Source of the DNA: Siphonodentalium dalli
Taxonomy: Eukaryota > Mollusca > Scaphopoda > Gadilida > Siphonodentaliidae
Reading direction: 5' to 3'
Assembly: GCA_032622095.1 (NCBI GenBank)
Contig: CP136065.1
Span: 68,167,675-68,231,674, forward strand
Length of the DNA: 64,000 nt
Part shown: positions 10,024 through 19,547 of the stretch, one piece after another
Position numbering within the stretch: position 1 is the stretch's first letter
How the letters are laid out: each line of letters opens with the position of its first letter
Program-made: the position numbers and the translations under genes
The notes under the pieces: generated by a model
Databases searched by the model: none
Seen by the model: the letters and a program-made list of their open reading frames with translations, nothing else
What the model was told of the DNA's origin: nothing

Positions 10024-12606
10024 CACTGCTAGAAAAAATACCGTCGTTTTAACAGTCTGAAACCGCGCAACATCGCTTCCAACGTTTGACCGTTAAACAT
10101 ACGGTCAGACCATAGCATGTTCCACGATATAAAACCGTTTAAGTAACTGGCAGACCGTAACCAATTTAATTAATATCAAGACCGTAACTAATAAAGGTCA
10201 GAACAATGGTATTTTTCATGGGTCAACACCAATTTTTTGCTCTTAATTTGCTAATTTACCATAGAATTAGCCAGGTTCCCATGGTGACAATATGATTTCC
10301 CGGTAGTCATAACGATTCATGTTTTTGAATGGTCGAAAATAGTATTATTCGTAACTGAAAAATGCGTCTTAGTTCTTATGTTACGATCATGGTTTTGATG
10401 AAATGTAAATCCTCTATGCATAAAGTGATAGACAATTCTTATGAAACTTTGCAGTTTGCAGAGGATCAAGCTTGTTATCTGCCTCGTAGAATTCAATCAG
10501 GAAAAGGCTGCGCACGCGTAATGTGTTCGCCTTTCACTAACTACTGTATAAATATGGCTGTAAATTAAAAAACGATACTAGTAATAGCTGATAATATTCA
10601 GTTATGAGTAATGCTAATTTCGACCATTCTAAAACATGAATCGGCATGCCCCTTTAAGCCATAAAAAGAACAAATCTACATGTTTCACAGTTAAAACTCA
10701 AATTTATGTACATGTAAAAGTTAAATATCTTAATGGCATACATTTTGGTAACATGAAAGGCTTGAAATTGTCCAGTCACTTGTAAACACAGTTTTTATTT
10801 TAACAGGTGAATCCGTACATCATGACAATACAGTACCAGTCAGAAGAAGTGGTATTTTAGGCGCACCTTTATTGCGATATTGAGCGTGCTTAATTTAGAA
10901 AAAGGCGTGATTATAGCACACTACCAAAAATCTGTCGCGCTTATTATTGCAATATTGAACGCAAAATATTGCGATACTAAGCGCGCTAAATTTCATACAG
11001 ACCCGATAGTGTTATATTTATATTAGATAACTACTGTGCATATAGTGTACATATAGCAATTAACAACTATAATTATATACATATCTAAAACATTATCTCT
11101 TTTTATACAACAAACAATATAGAAGAAGCAATAATTTGATTTAAATGTCGCAATTTTGAACGCAAGATGTCGCAATATTAAGCGCAAAATATTGAGATAT
11201 TAAGCGCAAAATATTGCAATAATATCACAAGCGACATGCTTATAAGCGTTTCCACTTGCAATATTATTGCGATATGGGGCGCGAAAATAGCGCGCTTAAT
11301 ATACCACTTCTTTTGACTGGTATTGTATATCAATAACAATTAGTTGGGATTGGAACCTTCAAGACAACAGCAGATCACATAATAACTGTGCGCAATGACT
11401 TGGCGACAATGTTCTCCTGTAGTCGCACATTTTCCATGAAATTTTTAAGCATGATGCATCAAACTGTATACTGGTATCACAGCCACTTAGTATCAATATC
11501 AGTGAGTCAGCCAAAGATAGTTTGATAAGAACATCCAACCAATGGTGTACTCCGATAAATTGTCGTAATAACTTGACGATACCATGGCGAATGATGACAA
11601 TGTCTCATATCCACACGTTTCAATGAAAATTGATGAACACAGGATGAATTGGTCCGTGTAATTGTAAAGTTGGAATTGTAGATATGTGATCATCCGTCAC
11701 TGCGTGACGTCAGTTCATTGTTTACGGTGTTGTTGTTGACACCGAAGCTCTTGTGAATTACACGGTGCATGCAGTACATGTACATGTATATCATCTCTTG
11801 TAAACGTACATGCATTTGCTTTGAAACAATCAGATACAGAACACTGTCAACTGGATTGTCAACATTCTAATCATAATGGCTGCTCGTTGAGTCGTTGTTG
11901 TTATTATTTTCACTATTGGTTGACATCGAAGCTTGTGTTAATTGTACTTGTATCCTCACTTTGTGTCAGTAAATGTGCCAGTGTTTTGATACTAAGTCAC
12001 AACACTGTCAATTTCAACATCATTATTGAGTCGAATGAAGTCAGACCCCCGATCGTGCCATGAATCTCTGCTCTCTAATTTAGTGGAAATTGTCAATGAT
12101 TAAGCCGATTTTCGCAGCATTGAAACTTCTCCGGTTATCAAAGGAACCGAAATCAGTCCGTCTCAATAACTGTCCGCAATGGAAAAGGTAACAGTTTCCC
12201 AAAAAACAATAATTTGCGATTAAATATGCAACGCCAAATAAAAATGGCGATAAAATGATCTTAGTGCTAAAGCGGTAACTTAACCCCGGAATGATAATTA
12301 CGTACTCTTCAATATACGTACCGGGCCGATTAACACAGAATGAATGCCGATATTGTATACATATTAAATATCAGCAGAGTAAGATTCAGTCATACTGTAT
12401 GGAGTCATCGCCGTATATAATATGGCCGCCGATAAATATACTATTGAATTTTGACGCCATGACTTTGAATCACGAAAATATTTAATTTAGACAATTTTCA
12501 TGGGCAGATAAAATAACGTTAATACACTGTCAAACTGATGAAACGGTATGGGACCGTAGATTATGACGGCCCGAAACTGTCGAATCGACAGTAATTTATA
12601 ACAGTG
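10024..12606 (+). mobile_element. Family A nonautonomous DNA transposon, copy 1
   Basis: The element starts CACTGCTAGAAAAAA and ends ...ATTTATAACAGTG, so the ends are inverted (CACTGYTA). It is flanked by TA at 10022-10023 and TA at 12607-12608. Removing it and one TA restores the array monomer (ATGA(C/T)ATAATCTGACTC in other copies). A second copy lies inverted at 52003-54087, and its flanks fit a 2-bp CA duplication. No transposase frame is conserved between the copies. A 2-bp duplication suggests a mariner-like or ISL2EU-like family. The assignment is open. Confidence 0.85.
10831..11325. mobile_element. Mariner-like MITE nested in family A copy 1
   Basis: Terminal inverted repeats of about 34 bp read CARTACCAGTCARAAGAAG and continue to GTGGTATWTTARGCGC. 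They are flanked by TA (10829-10830 and 11326-11327). The interior repeats GCGCAAAATATTGCGATA-like blocks. The inverted copy of family A near 53250-53275 lacks it and reads straight across the site, giving an empty site. No coding capacity. Confidence 0.85.
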
Positions 12607-12748
12607 TAATCTGACTCTACTCGTGATATAGACGAATTGTCACAGTTGTTGCGAGATATATTAGATTTTCTCACTGAGCATGACTGACTGGAGTAGTGGC
12701 AATGTTTCATGCGAGTATTAGCAACCAGACGCTTTCCTTTAGATAAAG

Positions 12749-14739
12749 TTCAAACGACACATTGCCGACTGCAATTTAGGCGGTGTTATCTTCGTGCGAA
12801 ATTCTTGTTTCGAATTTTGTTTTCAAGTCAAGCGACAAACATCTGAGGACCGCTACTGGTCAATATCAGGTATAGAAAATTCGGAACAAGAGCACAAAAT
12901 ACCTATAGCAATACATCGCAGCGATTGAAACAAAATCATACAATCGTTATTTGAATATATCTGATTGAAAGCGGCTGTGCTGTTATATCTCGCTGATATA
13001 AGCATTTGCAGTATTGCCGGGAGTCTGCCTTAACATACTGAGATTACCGGGAACCATTTACAAATAGTACTGCTGTGCGTCTATCGCTGGGAACATTGTC
13101 GATTTTGTTCCTTTTAGTGGAGAACGTTAACACAGGTGGGGGGTATTGTTTGGACCCAATCTCCAAGTTTAAAGCCGACAGAGTGGAAATTGTCGACATG
13201 GCCAGCTATTGCGTTCATCGTGCAAGTGTATATATACACATTAATATATCGCAGCGAGAACGGCCTGTCAGGAAGTGTCTATTGTACAAAAATACCGACG
13301 GTAAATCCAACCTGATCAGCTGCCTGCATGATGCTTGTTTCTTTCTGGTGGCTGATCACTGTATTATTTAACAGGCGTCGGTATATTTTAATGCACATTT
13401 GTGGACATCAGAAAAACGTATGTCACTGTTTAGAGAAACGCACATTTCCTTAAAATGTTACAAAATGGTATCAATTGATAATCTGCAGAGTGGTTATAGA
13501 CATGGACATCCATATAAAAACGTGTGTGGAAATTGAAAAAATCCGAGTTTATTGGCAGCAATATAATACTGATTAAATGGGACAGCATGTCACCGTTATT
13601 GTTGTATGTGTGCTTAGAACATTTCCTTGACGCCATCCATTGTCTGTAGCAGGCGTCTGTCTTGATTAAAAGACGCAATGGGCACATGTCATCATGTGTA
13701 ATTGGCCCAAGCGTCGGACAACTTGGTGTGACAATTGAATATCACGGATATCCAACCGTTAGATATTACACATATCCAAGTGTTTAAACTCTTAAGTCGG
13801 AAACAATGGTTCGCTTCAAGTCGCCGCGACAAATACGGTGGGGATTGGGAGGGGTCTCACACAAAAACACAGCAATATATCAAATTAGAAAATATATTAA
13901 TATCCATTAGAATACCCTGACACAGAATATTCAGATGAGTTTTCTCCTATTCACATGTCGACGTACCATGGATCTTTGGTTGCATGGCTTTGTCAATGCA
14001 CGAAGATGATCACATTCCTCTGTCTTAGGCCGCATATAATCGTTTTTGATAAGTGAATTTTACACCAGCAAGTACAGTTAAATAGTTTACGGTGTGTGTC
14101 TTGCTTCAGTTTATCGTTGGAAACAGAGATCAAATTGTGTGTATTTTATGAACTTCCAGTCGGTCGCTCATTTATTCTCGACCCAATTTCCCCATTTCCG
14201 TTTAAAGACCAGATGAAATCCAGTCACAACTATGATTTGGGTATTTTTACTATTTGGTGTTTTTAGTAGAGTTTATTCATAAAACTAGTGTAATAACCAA
14301 CTAATTTATGCGGATTGTCGTAATTATAAGCAATGCATCTGTCGGCGTATAGAATCTTATATTTAACCTGGTGAAAATAAGTTCATAGTTATATATTTAC
14401 ATGCACCTAATTTCGCTTTCGATTTCCCCATAACGTTACGGTAGACACGCCCCCTTATTCAACGCGTTCATAAAGCTATGAACGTAACGTGACGTCACTT
14501 TCAATGTCGTTCATAGGCCTATGAACACATTGGTCCCGGAAATCACCGGAGATTGTCGGACATTACCGACTGCTTGAGTATCTAGTCAGCCAATACGCCA
14601 AGGATTTGATAGCGAACAATATGTAATCAAGGTTCACGATTGGATGGCTAGTGGCATCTAATCGCGAGCACGGGTGGCACGATATGTTCGATTGACTATC
14701 AGAATGTTGGTAATCATATAATCACATATCCCATAATAT
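12749..14739. other. Single-copy-looking stretch with one possible exon
   Basis: I see no repeat family here. The frame at 13042-13371 is open on the plus strand and follows a pyrimidine-rich TTGTTCCTTTTAG that could act as a splice acceptor at 13116. The reading VENVNTGGGYCLDPISKFKA is cysteine-bearing, but no family is recognised. Around 14440-14530 there is a short AACGTTACG and ATGAACG-rich imperfect inverted structure. Nothing else is supported. Confidence 0.3.
13117..13371 (+). CDS. Possible internal or terminal exon, unknown protein
   Basis: This is about 84 open codons after a plausible acceptor (TTGTTCCTTTTAG) and ending at a TAA at 13369-13371. The reading has six cysteines (GGGYCLDP, SYCVHR, RKCLLY, ISCLHDACFF, ADHC), as in a small extracellular disulfide module. 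No matching family is recognised and no partner exon is visible. It may equally be chance open sequence. Confidence 0.18.
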   Translation: MENVNTGGGYCLDPISKFKADRVEIVDMASYCVHRASVYIHINISQRERPVRKCLLYKNTDGKSNLISCLHDACFFLVADHCII

Positions 14740-14890
14740 GTAAAATATAGCGAATTATCGTAATATGAAATACAACGAAAATGCGAAATATGAAAATACA
14801 GCGAAATAGCACGAAAAATCGAAATAGGAAAATACAGCGAAATAGAGCGAAATATAGAGCGAAATATAGAAATAGGAAATTATATTTATA
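14740..14890 (+). repeat. GCGAAATA-rich simple repeat
   Basis: Imperfect repeats of AAATACAGCGAAATA and AGCGAAATATAGA form a purine-rich tract of about 150 bp. No gene is seen in it. Confidence 0.7.
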
Positions 14891-14990
14891 AACGAAATAA
14901 CGGAGATATTAGAAAAAGAGTTTTTGACGAAATAACTGACATATTTGGAGAAGTGTTTTAAAGAGCGTAAGTATATAAATATAAATAATA

Positions 14991-15128
14991 AACGGCGGAT
15001 TCAACGTGGTCATGGGTTTTGACCGCGATAAAAAATCAGCAAACTCCGCATGAACCCCTTCGGGGTTCATGCAGTTTGCTGAATTTTTCTCGCGGTCAAA
15101 ATCCCATGACCACATTGAAACCGCCGTT
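14991..15128. repeat. 138 bp near-perfect palindrome centred on CCCTTCGGG
   Basis: The left arm starts AACGGCGGATTCAACGTGG and the right arm ends with its complement, with only a few mismatches. The centre GCATGAACCCC-TTC-GGGGTTCATGC has three unpaired bases. It would form a long hairpin as DNA or RNA. The family is unknown. A hairpin with the same centre lies at 49855-50017. Confidence 0.9.
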
Positions 15129-15494
15129 CATTTCTTATGTATTCCCATAAAATGATATTCACTTATATGCCTTACTTCTTGGGGTGATTATGATTAATTA
15201 CACTCCGGACACAAGTGAGGGATCGAGAGGAGAGTATTTTACTGAAGTTGACCATTATATGATTGACGCTGTGGGAACACCCCGCTTTAGATATAGGATG
15301 GAAAAGCTTGCTGATTTCATTCATACAATAATCGTAATGTCCATTTAAAAGAAACTCGACAACAATGTCATCGTGTAGCTTTTCCCATTGATCGATTCGC
15401 GTCAACCGGAATGTATCTTCTGCTTTGTTCATATGTATGTGAAAATAGAAAGTAGAATGATATATGGATTATCAGATGCATGTACTTACTATTT
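15129..15494. other. Unassigned stretch with a short minus-strand open frame
   Basis: A minus-strand frame from ATG 15432 to about 15172 has 86 codons (starting MNKAEDTFRLTRIDQWEKL). It has no recognised motif and no clear splice sites. I make no functional call. Confidence 0.2.
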
Positions 15495-15498
15495 TTAA

Positions 15499-15955
15499 CC
15501 CTTTACCCAACAAACCGGCCAAAACCGGCCAAATAAAGCTTCAACAGCCTAAATTATCTTGGGTCTGTCTCAATGAAACCATACAAATTTGGATATCATT
15601 GGAACCGGCTCATTGACCACATTGTGATGGTTACATTTATGCCCTGTGCCAATGCATTCTCTTATATATGCGAGTCGACCATATGTCGCCTCGCATATAT
15701 AAGAGAATGCATTGGCCTAAAAAAGTCTTTTTTTAACACTTTTTAACATTTTTTCTTACATTCTTTAACAATTTTATAATTTTTTCTTACATTTTTTTTA
15801 CAATTTTTATAATATTTTTCTACATTCTTTGACAATTTTATCATTTTTAATATGTGTTAAGCCAATGCATTCTCTTATATATGCGAGGCGACCTATGGTC
15901 GACTCGCATATATAAGAGAATGCATTGGCACAGGGCCCTTCTGTTGGGTAAAGGG
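15499..15955. mobile_element. piggyBac-like MITE with nested palindromes
   Basis: The element is flanked by TTAA at 15495-15498 and 15956-15959. The ends are CCCTTTACCCAACA and TGTTGGGTAAAGGG, and a TTAA duplication with a CCCTTT start is typical of piggyBac-type elements. Inside are two palindromes of GCCAATGCATTCTCTTATAT type (about 15649-15715 and 15863-15930), inverted to each other around an AT-rich core with repeated TTTTTCTTACATT. No coding capacity. Confidence 0.85.
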
Positions 15956-15959
15956 TTAA

Positions 15960-16949
15960 AGGACCTAGCGAAGGATCGTCATGAAACTATATGCCTATAT
16001 AGGCCAAACGCATGGCATTGACGCGAGCTTGATTATACTTGTAGAACGTTTGGGACGGGAGTAGATCCACAGACTTCGCTAATTATGCCTGCATGCATAT
16101 TATGCCTAATATCTTTTGGTTTAGACATCGGCCTTTAATAATAAAGGCCTCTCATGTAATAGTGGATATAGTAAGTGCATGTTATACAATATATGTCGTT
16201 GCAATTATGTTGATAATTAAGGATGCCACCTTCATACCCAAGTTCAGCTCGATAAAGACACATACATAAGTTGAAACATGATCAGAAATGAGGGTACACA
16301 CGGACACGGATCCGGTAGACCGTATTATGAATATCATATGTCATAATGTAATTGAAGCGTGGCTGCGTAAACGTATAGGTCTAGACCAGTGAGGCGAAAC
16401 CAGTTGTCTGATACGACATGACAATTGCAGCCTTATCTGGATTCTGGGCCAATTTCTGGGCAGCCAACTAAAATCACGTCATTACGTCGTAACTGGTTTT
16501 CAGCTAACAAATGTACGAAATTGATCAAACTGAATATAGAATTAACTGTTTATAAATAAATACTTCAAGTGTTCATAATTATGATAGCTTATTTTGGAAT
16601 ACCGGCAAATGAAAGACACGAAACACGATGCTAATGCTTTAAGCCCACCGATCTGCGGTGCGACAAAAGTGGTCCGATCGCTTCAAAATACATGTAATAG
16701 CGTCGTATGATATAATTGGTGACGTCGATAAATCAGATATAGCCTATATACGCCCCAAAGCGTTGGCGTTGGTTCGTCATGGTCAGTTCGTAAAGGGTAT
16801 TGACTTGATATTCACTAAACCGTCCGCCTTTCCCACTTCAAACACAAATGCTCCGATACAATAGTCCAACATTTCTGACGGCATATTTAGCAGATAGCAT
16901 TAAACGTCTCTGACATCTGGTCGATTTATTTGAAGATTCTTTGTGTTAT
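15960..16949. other. Stretch without supported features
   Basis: AT-rich sequence with short open frames only. I see no repeat family, RNA gene or convincing exon. Confidence 0.5.
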
Positions 16950-17526
16950 CTAACCACTGCCCATGCAATCGCACTGCCCTTGTATATACTCTTGGATTCC
17001 GGGTTTTTTTTTCCCGCGAACCGGGATTATTATGGTCCGCGAATCTATTATATCTAAAGTCCCGCTCTGGTCTCTCTCGCTAGCCAATATGTCTAGTGGT
17101 TTGTTACTAGATGCCACAGTATGAGGGAGATCACAAGGTTCAATAGTCGAGACAATGGAGAACGTGGGACCGTATTTTTCCTCCATATTCAACACTTGAG
17201 TCAGGATACCGTCCGTATCACTTCCTTCGTCCGGTGGCACATAATACGAACTTTGTGGTATAAATATTCTATTGTCGTTATCGGCCCACATTGTGAAAGT
17301 TTTTGAGAAATTTAGCAAGCGAGTGCAATATACGCCGGGTAGTATATTATGACATTTATTTGATTCTTTCTGGTGTCTGTATTCTATCATCTCGAAACAC
17401 CAGACGGTTGGACTTGTTCTGAGTAAGTTAGATACCTCGTTGACATTGGGTATGCGAGAGAAATAACACTGTTTCGACCCGTCGGACCTCCACGGGGTTG
17501 TCGCTCCCGCATACCCAATACCAACT
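16950..17526 (-). CDS. Candidate terminal exon, about 191 codons, unknown protein
   Basis: The minus-strand frame is open from a possible acceptor (GATTGACACAG at 17527) to TAG at 16950-16952. It lies outside all repeat families seen here. The reading begins VGIGYAGATTPWRSDG and continues through VWCFEMIEYRH, VYCTRLLNFSKTFTMWADND and IFIPQSSYYVPPDEGSDTDG to a polar tail with ERDQSGTLDIIDSR and a basic RGKKKPG. It has a mix of hydrophobic core and acidic loop that looks like real protein. There is no signal peptide, membrane segment or recognised family. The nearest ATG is 17390 if the upstream splice is not used. This is one of the best host-gene candidates. Confidence 0.4.
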
Positions 17527-17599
17527 CTGTGTCAATCTATAACATAAATGATGATCAGAGTTTTATGAAAGAGTGTGATATAGAAACTATGGCATAACA

Positions 17600-18735
17600 T
17601 GATAAGATAAGATAAGATTTTAATGCAAAATACACCCAAATGGGCAGTTGCAAACATGAATAATATACATATAATTTGACAAAACGTAACTATATATATT
17701 AGATGAGTAACATATATGCATATACACGTACAATGTAGTTTCTTGACGAATTTCTTTTTTCTCTTTTCATCTTAAAATTTAATTCATCAGTTATAAATTA
17801 TCAATTGACTAGCTTTTATTGGAATCCTGAGCGGTGAAGAACGACCGTATCATGTCACATATAACATTAATGGTTGGTTTGTGTTCATTCTTCATAATAA
17901 ATCTAAATTTCTCATAATTCGTCATATCTGAACAATGTGGGAACTCTATGATTATGTCCCTAAAATATGTATCGCACATACTTGTGTAGGCTCTACATTC
18001 TAATATAAAATGGTATTCTGTTTCAATTTGTTTACATTTACAAAAAGTACATAATCTTTCTTTAACGGGTAGTGGGGGCTGTTTGTGTCTCCCATTTTCA
18101 ATTTCCAATCTATGATTGCTGATTCGCAATCTCGTAAATAGAATTCTCGCTTTATTAGAACGCATTTTGCAAATGTATGGCTCCATTTCGTACCTTGTTT
18201 TAAACAACCTATACGTTCTTGTCTTATTACCAGCGGTCGGTTTATTTTCGGAAGAGTTTATGTTGTAAAATCGTTTTAAATGTTCCGTTTTCAATTTTCT
18301 CACTAGGTCCTTTTCTTGAATTCCTTTGAAGTGTCCTACGATATCAACACCATATTTACCATATAAGTCATTTCATAATGATATCGACGCATTTTCAAGT
18401 GATTCGATGTATGCATCATGTATCAATGACCCAGCTGGGGAATTAGAAACTTGTTTCATATACCTGAATTGTTGTATAATCGCGTCATGTATTACCGGGA
18501 ATCGTCCCCAATTCTGCGCGTACAGCATGATTCGTGGCCTTTTTATTAACCCCTAATATCATTTTGCAAAACCTCAGGTGAACTTGCTCGCATGGTAATG
18601 TGTCAGAATGAAGCATTTTTATTTCTCCTGCCCATATCTCACACCCGTATATCATTATCGGTTTAATCAAATTATCGAATAATTTGCATTTAGTTGGAAT
18701 CGAAAGTCGCATCTTAGAAGGAATAGACTGCGTTA
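17600..18735 (-). pseudogene. 5'-truncated LINE (CR1/L2-like), C-terminal RT and zinc knuckle
   Basis: Read on the minus strand, 18712-18485 gives KLFDNLIKPIMIYGCEIWA and FCKMILGVNKKATNH, typical of the sequence just after the RT palm in CR1/L2/Jockey-type LINEs. The frame then shifts once or twice, with IHDAIIQQFRYMKQVSN in between. From 18303 to 17809 it reads LTRLR-like FTRLRISNHRLEIE and a CTFC...HFILEC cysteine-histidine motif near the C-terminus. The 3' end carries repeated TCTTATCTTATC-type units at about 17605-17625 (minus-strand sense), a usual LINE tail. Endonuclease and most of the RT are absent, so it is a dead copy. Confidence 0.85.
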
Positions 18736-18863
18736 AAAATGAATTGTGTTATGATCACTTGAGATGTATTGTTGTATTATTATTTTACTATATGCCGAAG
18801 GCACTGTACTGTTTTACCAACTTTGCGCCGAGCCATTTCGGCTTTCGACGACTATGATGACGC

Positions 18864-18984
18864 ATGGGGGATGAAAGTGAATACGAGACAGACAACAACG
18901 GTATTTTGGGCAAACAACAACCCAACGTGCCGAAATTAGTTTATGCGATCACGGAACAAGAAACTGTGAAATTGTTTGAATTAT
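18864..18984 (+). CDS. Possible N-terminal coding fragment cut by family B
   Basis: ATG 18864 opens a 40-codon reading (MGDESEYETDNNG then VPKLVYAITEQETVKLFEL) that is open up to the point where the family B repeat begins at 18985. The composition is protein-like, but no family is recognised and the remainder is not seen after the repeat at 21350. Confidence 0.2.
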
Positions 18985-19547
18985 GGCAGTGGCTATTCGC
19001 CACCCGGTTGGCGAATAGTCATATTTTGCACTGGAATCGATATTCGCCACCCGGGTGGCGAATAGCGTTTATATATTGTCTTTGTTTGCTCCACATATGG
19101 ATAGTATGCCGCTCTCGAGCATCATGAATAATGATGTTCAGTCCTTACCCAAAAGGCTATGGGTTGGGTTGCAATATGGGAAGGGGGTGGTTACATAACA
19201 TATTTTTTCTAACACTGGAACTTCAAAATACGATATAGAAGCATATTTTCGGTAAAAATTATGTGATCTGTATGTCAGGTGGAGACGGGGGAGGGATGGG
19301 ATGTTGCATAACTGATTAACGGTTTTATGAGGGTGGTGGAAGGGGTACCTTTTTTCATAAAACTTGGTGTCAGATTATGTTTTTGTGCATTAGATATGTA
19401 AGGATTGTTGTATTATATTAGGCGTTCATTGCATCGCAAGTGCACATTCTCTAGGTTTAGAAGTATATTTCGGACAAATCTCTGTGATCGGAATTTGATA
19501 TTGGGGGGGGGGGGGGGGGGGGGGGGTGGCGAATAACATTATTCCTA
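18985..19547 (+). mobile_element. Family B repeat, copy 1, palindromic end
   Basis: It begins GGCAGTGGCTATTCGCCACC and contains two short palindromes, one at about 18992-19017 and TATTCGCCACCC/GGGTGGCGAATA at about 19031-19054. It then runs through a ~400 bp body to a 24-G run and GTGGCGAATAAC. The same order is found inverted at about 43905-44445. Exact ends and a target duplication were not resolved. Confidence 0.75.

Larger units (their letters stand above)
1..12748 (+). repeat. Tandem array of ~1.08 kb monomers with higher-order periods
   Basis: Ten copies are anchored by ATGATTGGACATGG or one-base variants at 90, 1168, 2250, 3326, 4408, 5477, 6523, 7605, 8675 and 9717 (spacings 1042-1082). 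Copies 1-2 repeat as 3-4 at an offset of about 2158-2160. Copies 4-6 repeat as 7-9 at an offset of about 3197. Each monomer has a coding-like ~480 bp part, a ~300 bp spacer and a (TTG)n tract. The array runs off the left edge. On the right, copy 10 is split by a transposon at 10024-12606 and resumes at 12607-12748, where similarity stops. The copies are too similar to be ancient. Confidence 0.95.
9717..12748 (+). repeat. Array monomer 10, split by a transposon and truncated
   Basis: The left part (9717-10023) and right part (12607-12748) join at the family A insertion site. It is the most diverged copy, with frameshifts such as loss of the CACAG segment near 9819. It ends inside the usual CCTTTAGATAGCATT segment, which marks the right edge of the array. 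Confidence 0.85.

Noticed and set aside
15055-15066. cUUCGg tetraloop as a selected RNA feature
   Set aside because: The perfect arms leave a 3-base TTC centre, so a UUCG loop would force the stem out of register.
17446-17521. TTGGGTATGCG...CGCATACCCAA hairpin as an RNA gene
   Set aside because: It falls within the candidate exon on the minus strand, has only an 11-bp stem and matches no RNA family I know.
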